Origin: Branchinecta lynchi
Lineage: Eukaryota; Arthropoda; Branchiopoda; Anostraca; Branchinectidae
Length of the DNA: 64,000 nt
Direction: 5' to 3'
NCBI GenBank assembly: GCA_023053575.1
Contig: JAKZAP010000010.1
Location: forward strand, 22,504,628 to 22,568,627
In this document: piece by piece, positions 22,790 through 32,912 of the stretch
How positions within the stretch are numbered: position 1 is the stretch's first letter
Layout: every line of letters begins with the position of its first letter
Translations under genes and position numbers: made by a program
The notes under the pieces: model-generated
Database searches by the model: none
What the model was told of the DNA's origin: nothing
The model's input: only the letters and a program-made list of their open reading frames with translations

Positions 22790-22939
22790 TGTGCGTTTTA
22801 TCCTATTCTTTTTGTTTTTCTCGTTGACAAATCTTTATTGTTTTAACTGTTTGACTAAAAGATACCATATTTGGGCTATGCCTATGAGAGACTGTATCTG
22901 GTTTACATTAAATGATTTGAATTTGAATTTGAATTTGTT

Positions 22940-23480
22940 TACCCCTATAAGTCATATCTATTTTGACGAAAACTTCCTGCCTTACTTCTGCCAATTTAGC
23001 TTTCCAAAAAGAAAGCTAAGAAATGAACTCAGCGTATCTTCTTTCCCCAGCATCGAACATCTAATCAACTTCAGATACAAATTTAACTTATAACAAATTT
23101 TCCGGTTCCGGTTCCATCCGGATTTGGGGCGAACTATATGTCCGGGTAAAAAATATTGTCATATACGGATTCAGCATCACTTCTTACCCCTGAATCGTAT
23201 TTCGAATTAACTACAAATAAAACTTTTTCTTTTAACAAATTTTCCGGTTTTGGCCGGATTCCGGACGAACTACTTGTCCGGATAGAAAATGATTTTCACA
23301 CAAGTGTTCAGCAAGTCTTTTTACCCCTAAATCTAATATCTAGTCAACATAAATAAAATTTTTACTTTTAACAAACTTTCCGGTTTTTGCCCTATTCCGG
23401 ACGAACTATTTGTACGGCGACTGCGAGAAAATGGTTTTCATCATCGTGTTCAGCATGCCTTTTTACCCCATAATCGACTA
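22940..23480 (+). repeat. Minisatellite of C2
   Basis: About four units of 120-130 bp with TTTTCCGGTT, GATTCCGGACGAACTA, CTTGTCCGG and TTCAGCA, in the usual order. Confidence 0.75.
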
Positions 23481-23715
23481 TCACATTAGCTGTTTCAAAA
23501 TACTTTGTTTGCACCTTAATTTGAACCCCCTCCCCCACCCCTAAATGTAGGGCTACAAAGCCCATCTACGAACTTGACCATTCTGAAGACCCAAAGAATC
23601 CTCACACCAAGTTTCATCAAAATATCTCATTCACTTCGAGAGTTGTTCTGCTTACAGACGGACGGACAGAAGGACGAGGGAGAATCCCTTCACTTGCGTT
23701 TTGGGATCCCTAAAA

Positions 23716-24059
23716 AAGGTAAATGAACGCTTAACAATAAATACAGAGGGTACACAAAATCTACAATGACAACAAAAGATAAAAAACGCAAAACAAGAAA
23801 TAAACAACGAAACACGAAAACAACAATACATTTACTGCCTTAGCTGGCGCATTGGGTAATGGGCAGGAAGGCGGTTGAATGATGGCAGAAGATGTTCACT
23901 TATTTCTTTTAGCTTGACAGTTGGGTCCAAGAAAAAACACTTCAAAAGGACAGTCCTAATCAGGAGGAAGTTTCGGCACACACGATAAAATCGTGAAATA
24001 AACTACATCCGTCCGTCTCCATCTGATTCGCTTTGCGCAAGCTCTCTGCGGACGCACAC
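23716..24059. other. Unique A-rich intron sequence
   Basis: A-rich sequence with no gene or repeat recognised. Confidence 0.35.
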
Positions 24060-24247
24060 GTTCGGGTTGGAAGGGAGGGGGAAGAAAGTAGCGTAAGGAA
24101 GCTTTTGAAGGACTGAACTTTCTCTACACAGCCTTTCCCGTCTATTGTTTATTTTGATTTATTAAAACTAGGAGGTGACCAACTTATTCCACTTCTAGCT
24201 TATTAGCTATTTGGAATAAACTTGATTGATTGATAAAAAAAAAAAAA
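24060..24247 (+). mobile_element. LINE 3' tail fragment
   Basis: AGCTATTTGGAATAAACTTG followed by ATTGATTGATAAAA is the same 3' tail as at 48998-49040; only untranslated sequence is left. Confidence 0.6.
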
Positions 24248-24960
24248 CTAAACTAGGGTAAAAAGATGACAAAATAAGTAAAAACACTGGCATAAATATA
24301 AACTACAAACAAAATAAAAGAAAGTGGAGGGTCTCAAGCTTAAAGTGGCTGGGTAAACAGCAATAACGTAAACACTTACTCAGACTGAACGTAAACGTAA
24401 GAAATGGAAAGACAAACAACCCCATGAAAAATTTATCTCAAGATAGTAGTATGAAATTGTACGAACAAATAGCATACACAGGGGTGGCCCGAAGGGGGGG
24501 GGGAGGGGTGAGAAAGGGTGTTTAAACCCCCTGCCTTTTTTCTAGGTCGTATCAGTCGTTTACTTTGGCCTCGGCGAAGTCCCGTGCATTCATTTTAGTC
24601 AAAGAGAATCCGAGTCCTTTTAAAATGTTGATTGCCCAGCTTCAGTCGTAAACCTGTCCCTGTCCGAGTCGTTTAAACCAGGTTTCCTAACCCCGCTAGG
24701 TCAAAGACATGATTCATGGCGGCAGCAATTCGCCTACCTGTACCACTCCCATGAGTGTTGAATATGTCTCACTAAGGTATTTCAAATTTTAGCCTTTCTG
24801 CAAAATGACTGATAGACAGCTGGTAGACGGATAGATAAACAGCAAAAGAAATAGCTAGGATACCCTTCAGTGATATGCGACCCTTCTTGGCACGAATTCC
24901 CCTTCAGGGTGTAGGGGAAGAAATGAACCTGCAATCCGTTTATTCCTGCCAATTTCCCTA
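24248..24960. other. Unique intron sequence
   Basis: There is a short Q-type scrap near 24450 (AGTATGAAATTGTACGAAC) and a G-run at 24497-24513. No gene. Confidence 0.35.
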
Positions 24961-25495
24961 CGACAAGTTTCATGATTTACCGACTGAGCTTTCTTTGGTA
25001 TCAGAAACGAAATGAGGAAAGTGTTAGTCAGAGCTCTTATCGGTATAGAAAACCGAATCCGAACACTGTCTCCGCACCGAGAAACGCTGCAGGTTTCCCA
25101 GCAAGAAGTTTCCTGGCTTACCGACCGAGCTTTTGTCGGTGTCAGAAGTGGAATGCTAAAGCCTGCCAACCTACAAACACTGACTACTTCCCAACAGGAA
25201 GTTTCGTGTTTTACCGAAAGAGCTTTTGTCGGTATTAGAAACGAAATGAGTAAAAGTGTTAGTCAAAGCTCTTATCGGTACCGAAAACCGAATCCGAACA
25301 CCGTCTCCGCACCGAGAAACGCTGCAGGTTTCCCAGCAAGAAGTTTCCTGGCTTACCGACCGAGCTTTTGTCGGTATCAGAAGTGGAATGCTAAAGCGTG
25401 CCAACCGACAAACAGTGACTACTTCCCAACATGAAGTTTCCTGTGTTACCGACAGAGCTTTTGTCGGTATCAGAAACAGAATGATAAGAACGTTT
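24960..25495 (+). repeat. Tandem satellite, two units of about 236 bp
   Basis: GTGTTAGTC(A/G)(A/G)AGCTCTTATCGG occurs at 25020 and 25257, and GAGAAACGCTGCAGGTTTCC at 25079 and 25315. Each unit holds two versions of a sub-repeat with ACCGA and GAGCTTTTGTCGGT, at 25104, 25199, 25340 and 25434 (spacing about 95 and 140 bp alternately). Frames are open on both strands because of the repeat, not because it is a gene. Confidence 0.8.
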
Positions 25496-25593
25496 GTTCC
25501 CTTCAGGGTGAAGGGAACATTCAATGTTCCTCATTCAATCATTCAATGCGTAAGGTGTAAGGTGTAGGTGTCCCTACACCCTACACCTTACGC
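25496..25593. repeat. Three hairpins in 100 bp, two overlapping
   Basis: Stem 1 is GTTCCCTTCA with TGAAGGGAAC (25496-25518). Stem 2 is GGAACATT with AATGTTCC (25514-25530) and shares bases with stem 1, so the two exclude each other. Stem 3 has 21-bp arms with one mismatch, 25548-25568 and 25573-25593. Confidence 0.7.
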
Positions 25594-26110
25594 TTATAAG
25601 GCCACTTTCACATTGACGTGTCGTTGCGATGGGCTACGTATGCGTTTATCTTGCGCTGCGTACAGGTTGCGAAGAAACGAACATGCAATCAGTTTATTTG
25701 CTTTCGAGCCAGTCTCCCTGCTGGGGACGTTATGTAAATAGTGTTAAGTATGTATATTCAAACAATAAAAAGAACTTTAACTTGCTGCATCCTGGAGAGG
25801 ACACCTGACAAGAAGGGCCGAAATATCGCTAAAGAATATCCTAGCTGACCAATCCATTTTTTATTTATATTTTTCGGTAATTCTTTTTATAAGTAATTCT
25901 GCAGTCTGTTTCTTTGTAAGCTCCGAAGTGTCCACAAAATGAGGAACACTACCCCGCTACAGCAGTTCTGACGCACTGCAATGAATCAGTTACGCTTATA
26001 AGGCCACTTTCACATTGACGTGTCGTTGCGATGGGCTGCGTATGCGTTTATCTTGCTCTGCGTACAGGTTGCGTAGCGTATCTTTTACACCTGCGCGACA
26101 GGCTTTCCCG
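25589..26110. repeat. Direct repeat M, two ends
   Basis: TTATAAGGCCACTTTCACAT followed by TGACGTGTCGTTGCGATGGG is found at 25593 and 25995, about 400 bp apart. An F-type motif (AAGAAGGGCCGAAATATCGC) lies between at 25819. Confidence 0.65.
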
Positions 26111-26710
26111 CTGAATGTGTATTTAAGTTTTCCTTTCTCGGTTTCTCGTGCTGAATTCTCGTTTCTTTCATGATTAATAAGTTTTTCTTCATCGTTAGTT
26201 TATTTTTTCTCGAGTTTGTCTTCAAAAACTTCGATTTTCACTGACAAATCTGATGCGTATCCGTCGACGCAACGCAAGAATAGAACTTGGTTCTATTCTT
26301 GCGTTGTGTTTTATTTGTCTGCGTAAGCTCTGCGTTGCGTCACCGCAAGGTTTTGTGTGCGACACAACATAGACAGACGCTACGTAGACACGGCGCTACA
26401 TGGACAGTCCCTTCAGTCACGACACTACATGGACAGACACTACAGAGACACGACACTAGAGAGACAGGATCGTAGTGTCGGATTTGTTTGTCTCTATAGC
26501 GTCGTTCGACGGACTTGGTGTGTTTACGTAGTGTCATTCGATGTACCGTCGTGTCTCTGTAGCGTCGTTCGATGTACCGTCGTGTCTCTGTAGCGTCGTT
26601 CGATGTACCGTCGTGTCCACGTATTGTCGTTTTTTTTGGTGCACGTAGTGTCGGGAAATTTGTCCATGTAGCGTCGAATTTTGTCCACTTACTGACGTGT
26701 TTACGTAGCA
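26111..26710. mobile_element. Fold-back element with minisatellite arms (M family)
   Basis: It includes a 16-bp stem with a 3-base loop (26271-26286 and 26290-26305). GACACTACATGGACAGACAC-type units at 26370-26465 are opposed by GTGTCTCTGTAGCGTCGTTC units at 26549-26640 with a period of about 32 bp. Inverted arms built of short tandem units are reminiscent of Foldback elements. Non-coding. Confidence 0.6.
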
Positions 26711-27150
26711 ATCAATCAATCAATCAATCAATCACTTTATTACCCGAAATACACATACGGTGTAAACGCGGAGTAAATATTAAGAGAGAAAAAACGAAAG
26801 AGAAGAAAAAGCAGATACAAACATAGTCAAAACACCTTCTGATCAGAACAACTGCAAAAAAGAAACACACTTAGCAACTTCAGGTAAAGGTTTACAGAAA
26901 GGCGCTGAAAAAGCTATTCGTCGAATCTAACGACTTCTCAAACCGCAATCTCCGTTCCGCGCTGGCTTTGATTGGATCTGTGATCCCATACAGAGAAACC
27001 AGGCGCCGGTTTCTGGCCCACAGAGGTATACCAAGCAAGAGCTTGGCATACCGAAAGAACAACGATCGCAGCGTCCTCGTATCAGAGATAGTAAATACAT
27101 TCCAAAAAGGCGACATAGCAAGCAAATGGGGCGCAGCAAATGCATTGTAG
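26709..27150 (-). pseudogene. LINE 3' fragment with (TTGA)n tail
   Basis: The minus strand encodes SLFFRYAKLLLGIPLWARNR then LVSLYGITDP, a LINE C-terminal block, followed by a tail that ends in six TTGA/ATCA repeats (26709-26732). Confidence 0.7.
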
Positions 27151-27154
27151 ATTT

Positions 27155-27665
27155 TAGATAGTAAGTAAGTAAGTAAGTAATTAATTTATTTATAACCCGC
27201 CGTTTTCAGAAAGCCGAGTAAATGAAGAAAAAAATAAAACACATAAACATACACAAAAAGACACTTAATTTCAATCGTCGGCCAGGAAGCAGTGTAGAAG
27301 GTCGTGCGCTGGTTGGGTTCTGTTGTCATTGATTTTTTATAGCGACGAAGAAACATCCAAAAGGGTAACACTCGCATCTTCAATTTTGAACTTCTCTGTC
27401 AAAGTATTGTTATGGCATAATTTCGACAAATAGAGCAGGTGCTGTGCATATTTAAAATAACATAATCTCATCTTTTTCATCTCCTCCTTTCGCAGAACAT
27501 GAGTGACACCAGAATGAAATAGTATAGAAGGAGTACAGAAGGTGCTGTACAATTTTCCCAAAGCTTTACGATTATAGCGCCCCCGGTTGGGGACGATGCG
27601 CCCATAGGAGGTACGGATTGATCTAGAAACTTCTTGAACAACCGAAGAGCAAAATTTTGACAACG
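27155..27665 (-). pseudogene. LINE 3' fragment with (TTAC)n tail
   Basis: The minus strand encodes YGRIVPNRGRYNRKALGKLY, a middle part with ILFHSGVTHVLRKEEMKKM, then RLCYFKYAQHLLYLS, the region after the RT domain in LINEs. The tail at 27158-27182 is a tetranucleotide run. It belongs to a different LINE lineage from 16692-22935. Confidence 0.65.
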
Positions 27666-27779
27666 AGGATTTGAATGTTATGCCAAGCCATCGTGGAGAT
27701 TCTGTTGATCTGACGACGAACGATCCAAGAAAGATAGAATTATACTTCTTTTACATCGAGCTTTACACGGAACAAGCAC

Positions 27780-27876
27780 ACCGTCGAGTCTATGTAGGGG
27801 CGCGCACCCGCTCGAGGCAGAGGTTACGTAGCTCATTGTGAAAGCCTCGACGCGCCAGTGTGAAAGCGGCTTAAGT
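27780..27876 (-). repeat. M-type terminus directly before exon 4
   Basis: GCGCCAGTGTGAAAGCGGCT at 27851-27871 resembles the inverse of the M end (AAGGCCACTTTCACATTGAC). The repeat stops about 15 bp before the exon 4 acceptor. Confidence 0.5.
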
Positions 27877-27890
27877 ATTGTTTCTTCCAG

Positions 27891-28036
27891 ATTCCAGGCT
27901 TGGGACTCCTTGGGTCTCCAAAACTACCCGACACGATGCTGTACACGGACGAAGACGAATTTGGGGCAGAGGGCTTAAAGTTCGAGCCAGTGGAACCAAT
28001 GCGAAAGTGGAAGGTCACCTATAAAGGACAGCTCAA
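27891..28036 (+). CDS. Exon 4 of the PEP-synthase-like protein
   Basis: This exon is 48 codons plus two bases, starting in phase 0 after TTTCTTCCAG and ending before GTAAGAG; residues 132-179 plus a split Lys at 180. It opens with IPGLGLLGSPKLPDT, followed by an acidic loop (YTDEDEFGAEG) and LKFEPVEPMRKWKVTYKG. The F-E-P-x-x-P-M-(R/K)-(R/K)-W pattern is what I recall from the family. An alternative acceptor exists five bases downstream (ATTCCAG), but it would break the phase. A repeat terminus (M3) ends about 15 bp before the acceptor, leaving only the polypyrimidine tract between them. Confidence 0.88.
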
Positions 28037-28069
28037 GTAAGAGAAATGAAGAAAGAGGCGCACTTAATT

Positions 28070-28196
28070 TAAAGCACACCTTGCACTATTTACCTTCAAA
28101 TGTTCAAAACTATCAAAATACGGTAAAACTAAGCTCTGTTTTTGAAAAATTATCAACGGCTTTGGCTGTTTTAAGCCTTTCCGAGACCTACTAGTT
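28070..28196 (-). repeat. Repeat T copy 3, inverted
   Basis: GGCTGTTTTAAGCC near 28159 and TTGCACTATTTACC are the reverse complement of T at 8985 and 12718. Confidence 0.6.
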
Positions 28197-28382
28197 GCGT
28201 TTTTGGAGACACCGTGTTATCTGTTCCCACGGTAACTGGATCCGCACTTAGTCGTTTTTGCAGTTATCACGGTATCTTATACCATGGTCTAAAGTCGTTT
28301 TCGCAGATAACGTGGTATCTGAATATCAGATACCAGGGTACCTTGTCAGATACAACGGTAACTGCGATAACTGCAACGAAAA

Positions 28383-29278
28383 CTTCTGGCACTTCTGCCG
28401 ATTTCCGGGTTTCGGTCGAATTACGGAACTACTTGTCTGGCGAAAAAAGAAAGCTCAAAACCGAACTCAGCGTATCTTCTTTCCCCAATACTGAACATCT
28501 AATCAACTTCAAATGAACATTTAACTTATAACAAATTTTCCGGCTCCAGCCGGATTCCAGACAAACTATATGTCCGGGTAAAAAATGATTGTCGTAAACG
28601 GATTCAGCATCTCTTCTTACCCCTAAATCGGATATCTAATCAACTACAAATAAAACCTTAAGTTTTAATTTTCCGGTTTTGGCCGGATTCCGGGCGAACT
28701 ACTTGTCCGGGTAGAAAATTGCTGTCACATAAGTTTTCAGCAGGTTTTCTTACCCCTAAATTGAACATCTAATCAACTCCAAATAAAATTTTTACTTTTA
28801 ACAAACTTTCCGGTTTCGGCCGGATTCCCGGCGAACTACTTGTCCGTCGAGAAAATGGTTTTCACCATCAAGTTCAGCATATCTTCCTACCCCTAAATTG
28901 AACATCTAATCAACTTCAAATAAAACTTTTACTTTTTAACAAACTTTCCGGTTTTTGCCAGATTCCGGGCGAACTACTTGTCTGATGACAAAATAATTTT
29001 CACCATCGTGTTCAGCATGTCTTCTTACCCCAAAATCGACTATCACATTATCTGTTTAAAAATATTTCATTGGCTCCTTAATTTAAACCCCCTCCCCCAC
29101 CCCTAAACATAAGGCTACAGAGCCTATCTACAAACTTGAACTTACCCTTGACCCAATGAATCCTCACACCAAGTCATCAAAATATCTCATTCCCTTCGAG
29201 GGTTGTCGTGCTCACAGACAGACGGACATTGTTTGCGATGTCACAGGCATCCCGCCACTTACGTTTTCGGATCCCAAA
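28383..29278 (+). mobile_element. Family C copy C3, 5' truncated, inside G
   Basis: Six minisatellite units (28390-29010), the module TAATCAACTTCAAATAAAAC, then GACAGACGGAC, GCGATGTCACAGG and the closing palindrome part CGGATCCCAAAA. The left C terminus is absent. Confidence 0.75.
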
Positions 29279-29509
29279 ATCTGATATTCAGCCACATCAT
29301 TAAGTGCCAAACTTCTTTCTCACCAATTTGACAAAAATTGATGAAAGTGAGATGACTTTTCAGATTCCACGATCAGTTACCACGGTCAGGGGCGTCACTA
29401 GCCTTTTACCTTTGGGGGGGGGGGGGGGACGTCCGGTTTGTGCCGACGGACCTTAATGTGCCGACAAAAACGCCACCGCAACGGCGTATATTCCCCACCA
29501 GCACAGAAT

Positions 29510-30470
29510 AGAACCGTTGTAAAACTAATTGTAATGCATCAGTTTAGATTATTCCCTAAATGTAATTCCATTACATATTCGGCTTTTCTTTCATGTTTCT
29601 CCAAAAAGTGAAGCTTCCAGCGACTGTAGCCTACCCAGAACAATTTCAAGTAAGTGCCACAGGCCAAGAATGTCAATCCAAAAACGGCAACAAAATGATA
29701 CACCGATTTTCCAAATAGAGCCTACTACAAAATGCGCCGCAGGCGAAATTTTGTAAAAAAAACTATTTGTTATGCAGCAGTTGAGGTTATTCCTCCAATG
29801 TAATTGCGTCTATTAAAGTTCACATATCCGGCTTTACGTTACAGCTTTCTCTAGAAAGCAGAGCTTCCAACGACTGTGTACCCAGAACAAGTTAAAGTGA
29901 GCGCCGCCTGCGATTTTTTTTTTTTATCTGCCTTTCTTCCTGAAACATTTTGCTAGGCCTACCATACAAGTTCTAGCTTTTAACGTGTTTCAAACCCCCA
30001 ACAATGTAAATCCTGAAACGCCAACGAAATGAAACACCGATCTTCCTAATAGAGAATAGCCTAATACAAAATGCGCCGCAGACGAAATTTCGTTTAAAAC
30101 TAATTGTAATGCATCAGCTGAGGTTATTGCTCTAATCTAATTTCGTCTATTAAATTTCACATATTCGGCTTTTCATCTAAGCGTTCGCTAAAAAGCGGAG
30201 CTTCCAACGACTGTACCCAGAACAAGCTAAAGTAAGGGCCGCATGCGATTTTTTTTTAATCTGCCTTTCTTCAGTACTTCAATGAAACACTGATTCCAAA
30301 TAGAGAATATCTTCAAAATGCGCCGCAGGCGAAATTTTGTATAAAACTAATTTTAATGCATTAGTTGAGATTGTTCTTTTAGTATGAATTCGTATATATA
30401 AATTCACACATTCGTCTTTTCGTCTCAGCTTTAGCTAAAAAGCAAAGCTTCAGATGATTATACCCAGAAT
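29510..30470 (+). repeat. Left tandem array of H
   Basis: AAAATGCGCCGCAGGCGAAA, TTTTGTATAAAACTAATTTT and CAGAACAA(G/T)(T/C)TAA recur at about 29730, 30070 and 30318, with units of 250-330 bp and diverging copies. Confidence 0.65.
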
Positions 30471-30479
30471 AAGTTGAAC

Positions 30480-30684
30480 CCAGGGTTGGTCACCAAGAAC
30501 CAGAGTGTACGAGTTACTTCAGGATACTTTGGGTTACTCAGGGTTACTTTGGGTTACTTTTGGTTACATTGGGTTACTTTGGGTTACATTGCATTGGGTT
30601 ACATTAGGTTTTATTGGGATACTTTGAGATACTTTTGGGTCACTTTCCAGGGTGTACGAAGTTACTTTTGGTGACCAACCCTGG
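30480..30684. mobile_element. 205-bp hAT-like MITE with GGGTTACTT core, inside H
   Basis: Termini CCAGGGTTGGTCACCAA and its exact inverse are flanked by an 8-bp duplication AGTTGAAC (30472-30479, 30685-30692). The interior is a 10-11 bp minisatellite (GGGTTACTTT / GGGTTACATT). A 66-codon frame through it is repeat-derived. Confidence 0.85.
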
Positions 30685-30692
30685 AGTTGAAC

Positions 30693-31319
30693 TAAGCGCC
30701 GTATGCGGAATTTTTTTAACCTGTATTTTTTCCGTAGAAATTTACGCCCGACAAATGTTTGCAGAATTTGATTTCTTACGTATGAAAGAACCCGATGTGC
30801 CGGAAGAATAGATTTCTTCTGTGTTTTTCCCTACAAGACTGTAAAGATCTTTATTTCTTGCATGTAGCCGATGTGCCGACGAAACTTAAAAACTTTCGTT
30901 TAATTGATTTAATTGAATGGAAAATGTTTTATTATTAGGTAGGATCTGGCGGGAAAATGTTTGTAAAGGATATGGGATAGTACATTAGAGAAAAATAAAT
31001 AAATAATTGAAGTATTTTAGATTATATGAGAATATATGATGGGAAAATGGAAAGTTTGAAAATAGAAGATATTTTTTTTTTAGAGTTTGGAAAACGTGTA
31101 AATAAAATTTAGTTCTTAAGATGAAAGTGTAAGTGACGTTAAAGCAGGGTATACTGTTAGGTATTTTTGGTATTAACATCACTGAGTTGGAGGTGGAGAC
31201 GTAACCACTGTTTTAGTCCAATCTAAAACAGAAAAAAATGGAAAAAGAGGCTACGCGGGATTAAAAAAAAAGATTTAAAAAAAAAACTTTCGACACGCAC
31301 CCAACGAACGTTTAGAGAA
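30693..31319. other. AT-rich middle of H
   Basis: One unit of the right array is seen at 30740-30810 (GAATTTGATTTCTTACG); 30820-31310 is AT-rich without recognisable coding sequence. Confidence 0.4.
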
Positions 31320-32000
31320 TTTGATTTCTTACGTGTAAAAAGACCCTGATATGCCGACGAGAATACTGACGCCCGATAAAACCATACAGAATTTGATTTC
31401 TTCTGTGTTTTGCCCGACTGGACTGTACAGATGTCGGTTTGTGACGTGTAAAAATAACCAGTTGTACCGACAAGAATTGAACTTCCCGGGTGCGCCCGAC
31501 AAAATTTGCAGAATTTGAGTTCTTACGTATAAAATCGAACCCGATGTGCCAACGAGTCGACCGACGCCCAACTAAAGCATAAAATTTTTTGATTTCTTCT
31601 GTATTCCTTTGGATAAAAAGAACCGACGTGCCGATGGCAATGCCGAGGCCCGACAGAAACATGTAGAATTCGATTTCTTCTCTGTTTTGCCAGACAGATA
31701 TTTGCAGGATTTTATTTCTTGCGTATCTAAAGAACCCAAGGTGCCGATGAGTCGACTACGCCCGACAAAAGCATACAGATTTTATTTCTTCTATATTCCT
31801 TATATAGAAAGAACCCGATATGCCGTAGAGAATACCGAGGACTGACAAAAAGCATGCATAATTCGATTTCTTCTGTGTTTTGCCCGACAAATGTTTGCAG
31901 TATTTTAATTCTTTGTATATAAAAAGAACCCGTATGTGCCGACGAGTCGAACGACGCTCGACAAAAGCATATAAAATTCTAATTTTTCTATGTTTGCCGG
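31320..32000 (+). repeat. Right tandem array of H
   Basis: Units contain GAATTTGATTTCTTCTGTGT, GCCCGACAAA and AAAGAACCCGATGTGCC with GACGAGTCGA, spaced about 170-210 bp. An inverted array of the same family is at 46420-46960. Confidence 0.75.
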
Positions 32001-32380
32001 CGCTCCGCGCTGACAAAAAGTGAACTTTCACCGGGTTTCGCCCGACGAAAGTACTTTCCCAAGACCTTTGGCGGAGGGAGTCCCCCCCCCCCCATAGTGA
32101 CGCCCCTGACCACGGTCGGACCGTGGTATCTGAATATCAGATACCACGATAAACTGACCAGTTACCACGCTAACTGCAAAAACGACTTTAGACCGTGGTA
32201 TCAGATACCATGGTATCCACAAAAACGCAATTATTCTAACGTTCGAAGACGTTATTTGTGTCACTGCTCAGAGAAGAATACAATGACAGCGTAGAAATAT
32301 GTACAGAATCAGTACCCTTGAACAAAAGAGTAGCCACTTTCGAATCAGTTTGTTTCTAGAATGCAGTCCAGTAGTAGAAA

Positions 32381-32912
32381 CAAGAGCTGTAAGCTAATAT
32401 GGCACTTGCAAGCATACGTAGTAGGTAAGGGTAATGTGGACCTTTCGGATTCATGAAAATGAATGTTTTAGTAATAATATGCCATGCATTTTGCGGTTGC
32501 AGTGCGTAATTTAAAGGCGCTAGGAATCCATTTTGTAAGCGAATGCACCGGTACACAACTGATCATGGGCCCTTGGGTCATGAAAGTATGTCGTTCGCAC
32601 GAAAGTACTATTTTTCTTGCATTTTGTGGCTAAGATGCGCAGTTTAGGGGGTTCGAACTGAATTTGGAAGCAAAATACTTGGGGCAAAGGTGGTCATGGG
32701 CCCTTGGGGACCTTAAAAATGTATAGTTTCTTAAAAATGTTTTTTCCAGTTTGCGGTAAGATTGGTGCTTTAAGTATGCCGGAAAGTCAATCTGATCGGC
32801 TCCCTAATACGACTGCCGAATTTCATCGCCAAGTTCGCGATCACCGGATTTCCGGAAACCCCCTTCCAAGACCCCCACAGTGCGCCGATCCGGCGCATTT
32901 CTGTCAAACATA
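32381..32912 (+). repeat. Family A element with R-type left end
   Basis: ACAAGAGCTGTAAGC and ATATGGCACTTGCAAGCATA match the element at 50513. Repeats of GGGCCCTTGGG and a GGTAAGAT or GCTAAGATGCGCAGTTTA module follow, then two ordinary reverse A modules (CCGAATTTCATCGCC). Confidence 0.6.

Larger units (their letters stand above)
16692..22935 (+). mobile_element. LINE-1a: AP-endonuclease/RT retrotransposon, 5' truncated
   Basis: It is flanked by TGTTTA on both sides (16686-16691 and 22936-22941), the target duplication in C2. It ends in a (TTGAATT)n tail, typical of the CR1/Jockey-type assemblage; I do not assign a clade. After removing 17006-20701 it is about 2.5 kb. It keeps the end of the endonuclease and most of the RT, with frameshifts and stops. 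Confidence 0.85.
16490..23715 (+). mobile_element. Family C copy C2, split by a LINE
   Basis: The left end ACAAGACCAAAGG and GATGGGATCCCAAAA is at 16490-16531. The right part has minisatellite units (22940-23480), GACGGACGGACAG and GTTTTGGGATCCC ending at 23710. The interior 16692-22935 is a LINE, which itself holds a 3.7-kb insertion. Without the inserts C2 would be about 1 kb, like C5. Confidence 0.8.
29387..32108. mobile_element. hAT-like element H, non-autonomous, inside G
   Basis: Perfect 14-bp inverted termini CAGGGGCGTCACTA (29387-29400) and its complement (32095-32108) lie within an exact 8-bp direct repeat ACCACGGT (29379-29386, 32109-32116). CA-G termini with an 8-bp duplication are the hAT signature. 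The 2.7 kb interior carries two tandem arrays and one smaller MITE but no transposase ORF. G-runs and C-runs lie next to the two termini. Confidence 0.85.
28197..32232 (+). mobile_element. Composite element G with ACCACGGT-rich arms
   Basis: The left end TTGCGTTTTTG (28197) is inverted at 32220-32231 (CAAAAACGCAA). Both arms contain GGTATCTGAATATCAGATAC palindromes and TAAAGTCGTTTT(C/T)GCAG. It has been opened by a C fragment (C3) and by the hAT-like element H. No target duplication is clear at the outer ends. Confidence 0.6.

Noticed and set aside
24972..25567. 100-140 codon frames on both strands as genes
   Set aside because: The satellite unit keeps frames open; the same peptide repeats with each unit.
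26703..26740. CRISPR-like short repeats (ATCA)n
   Set aside because: A tetranucleotide tail of a minus-strand LINE, with no spacers.
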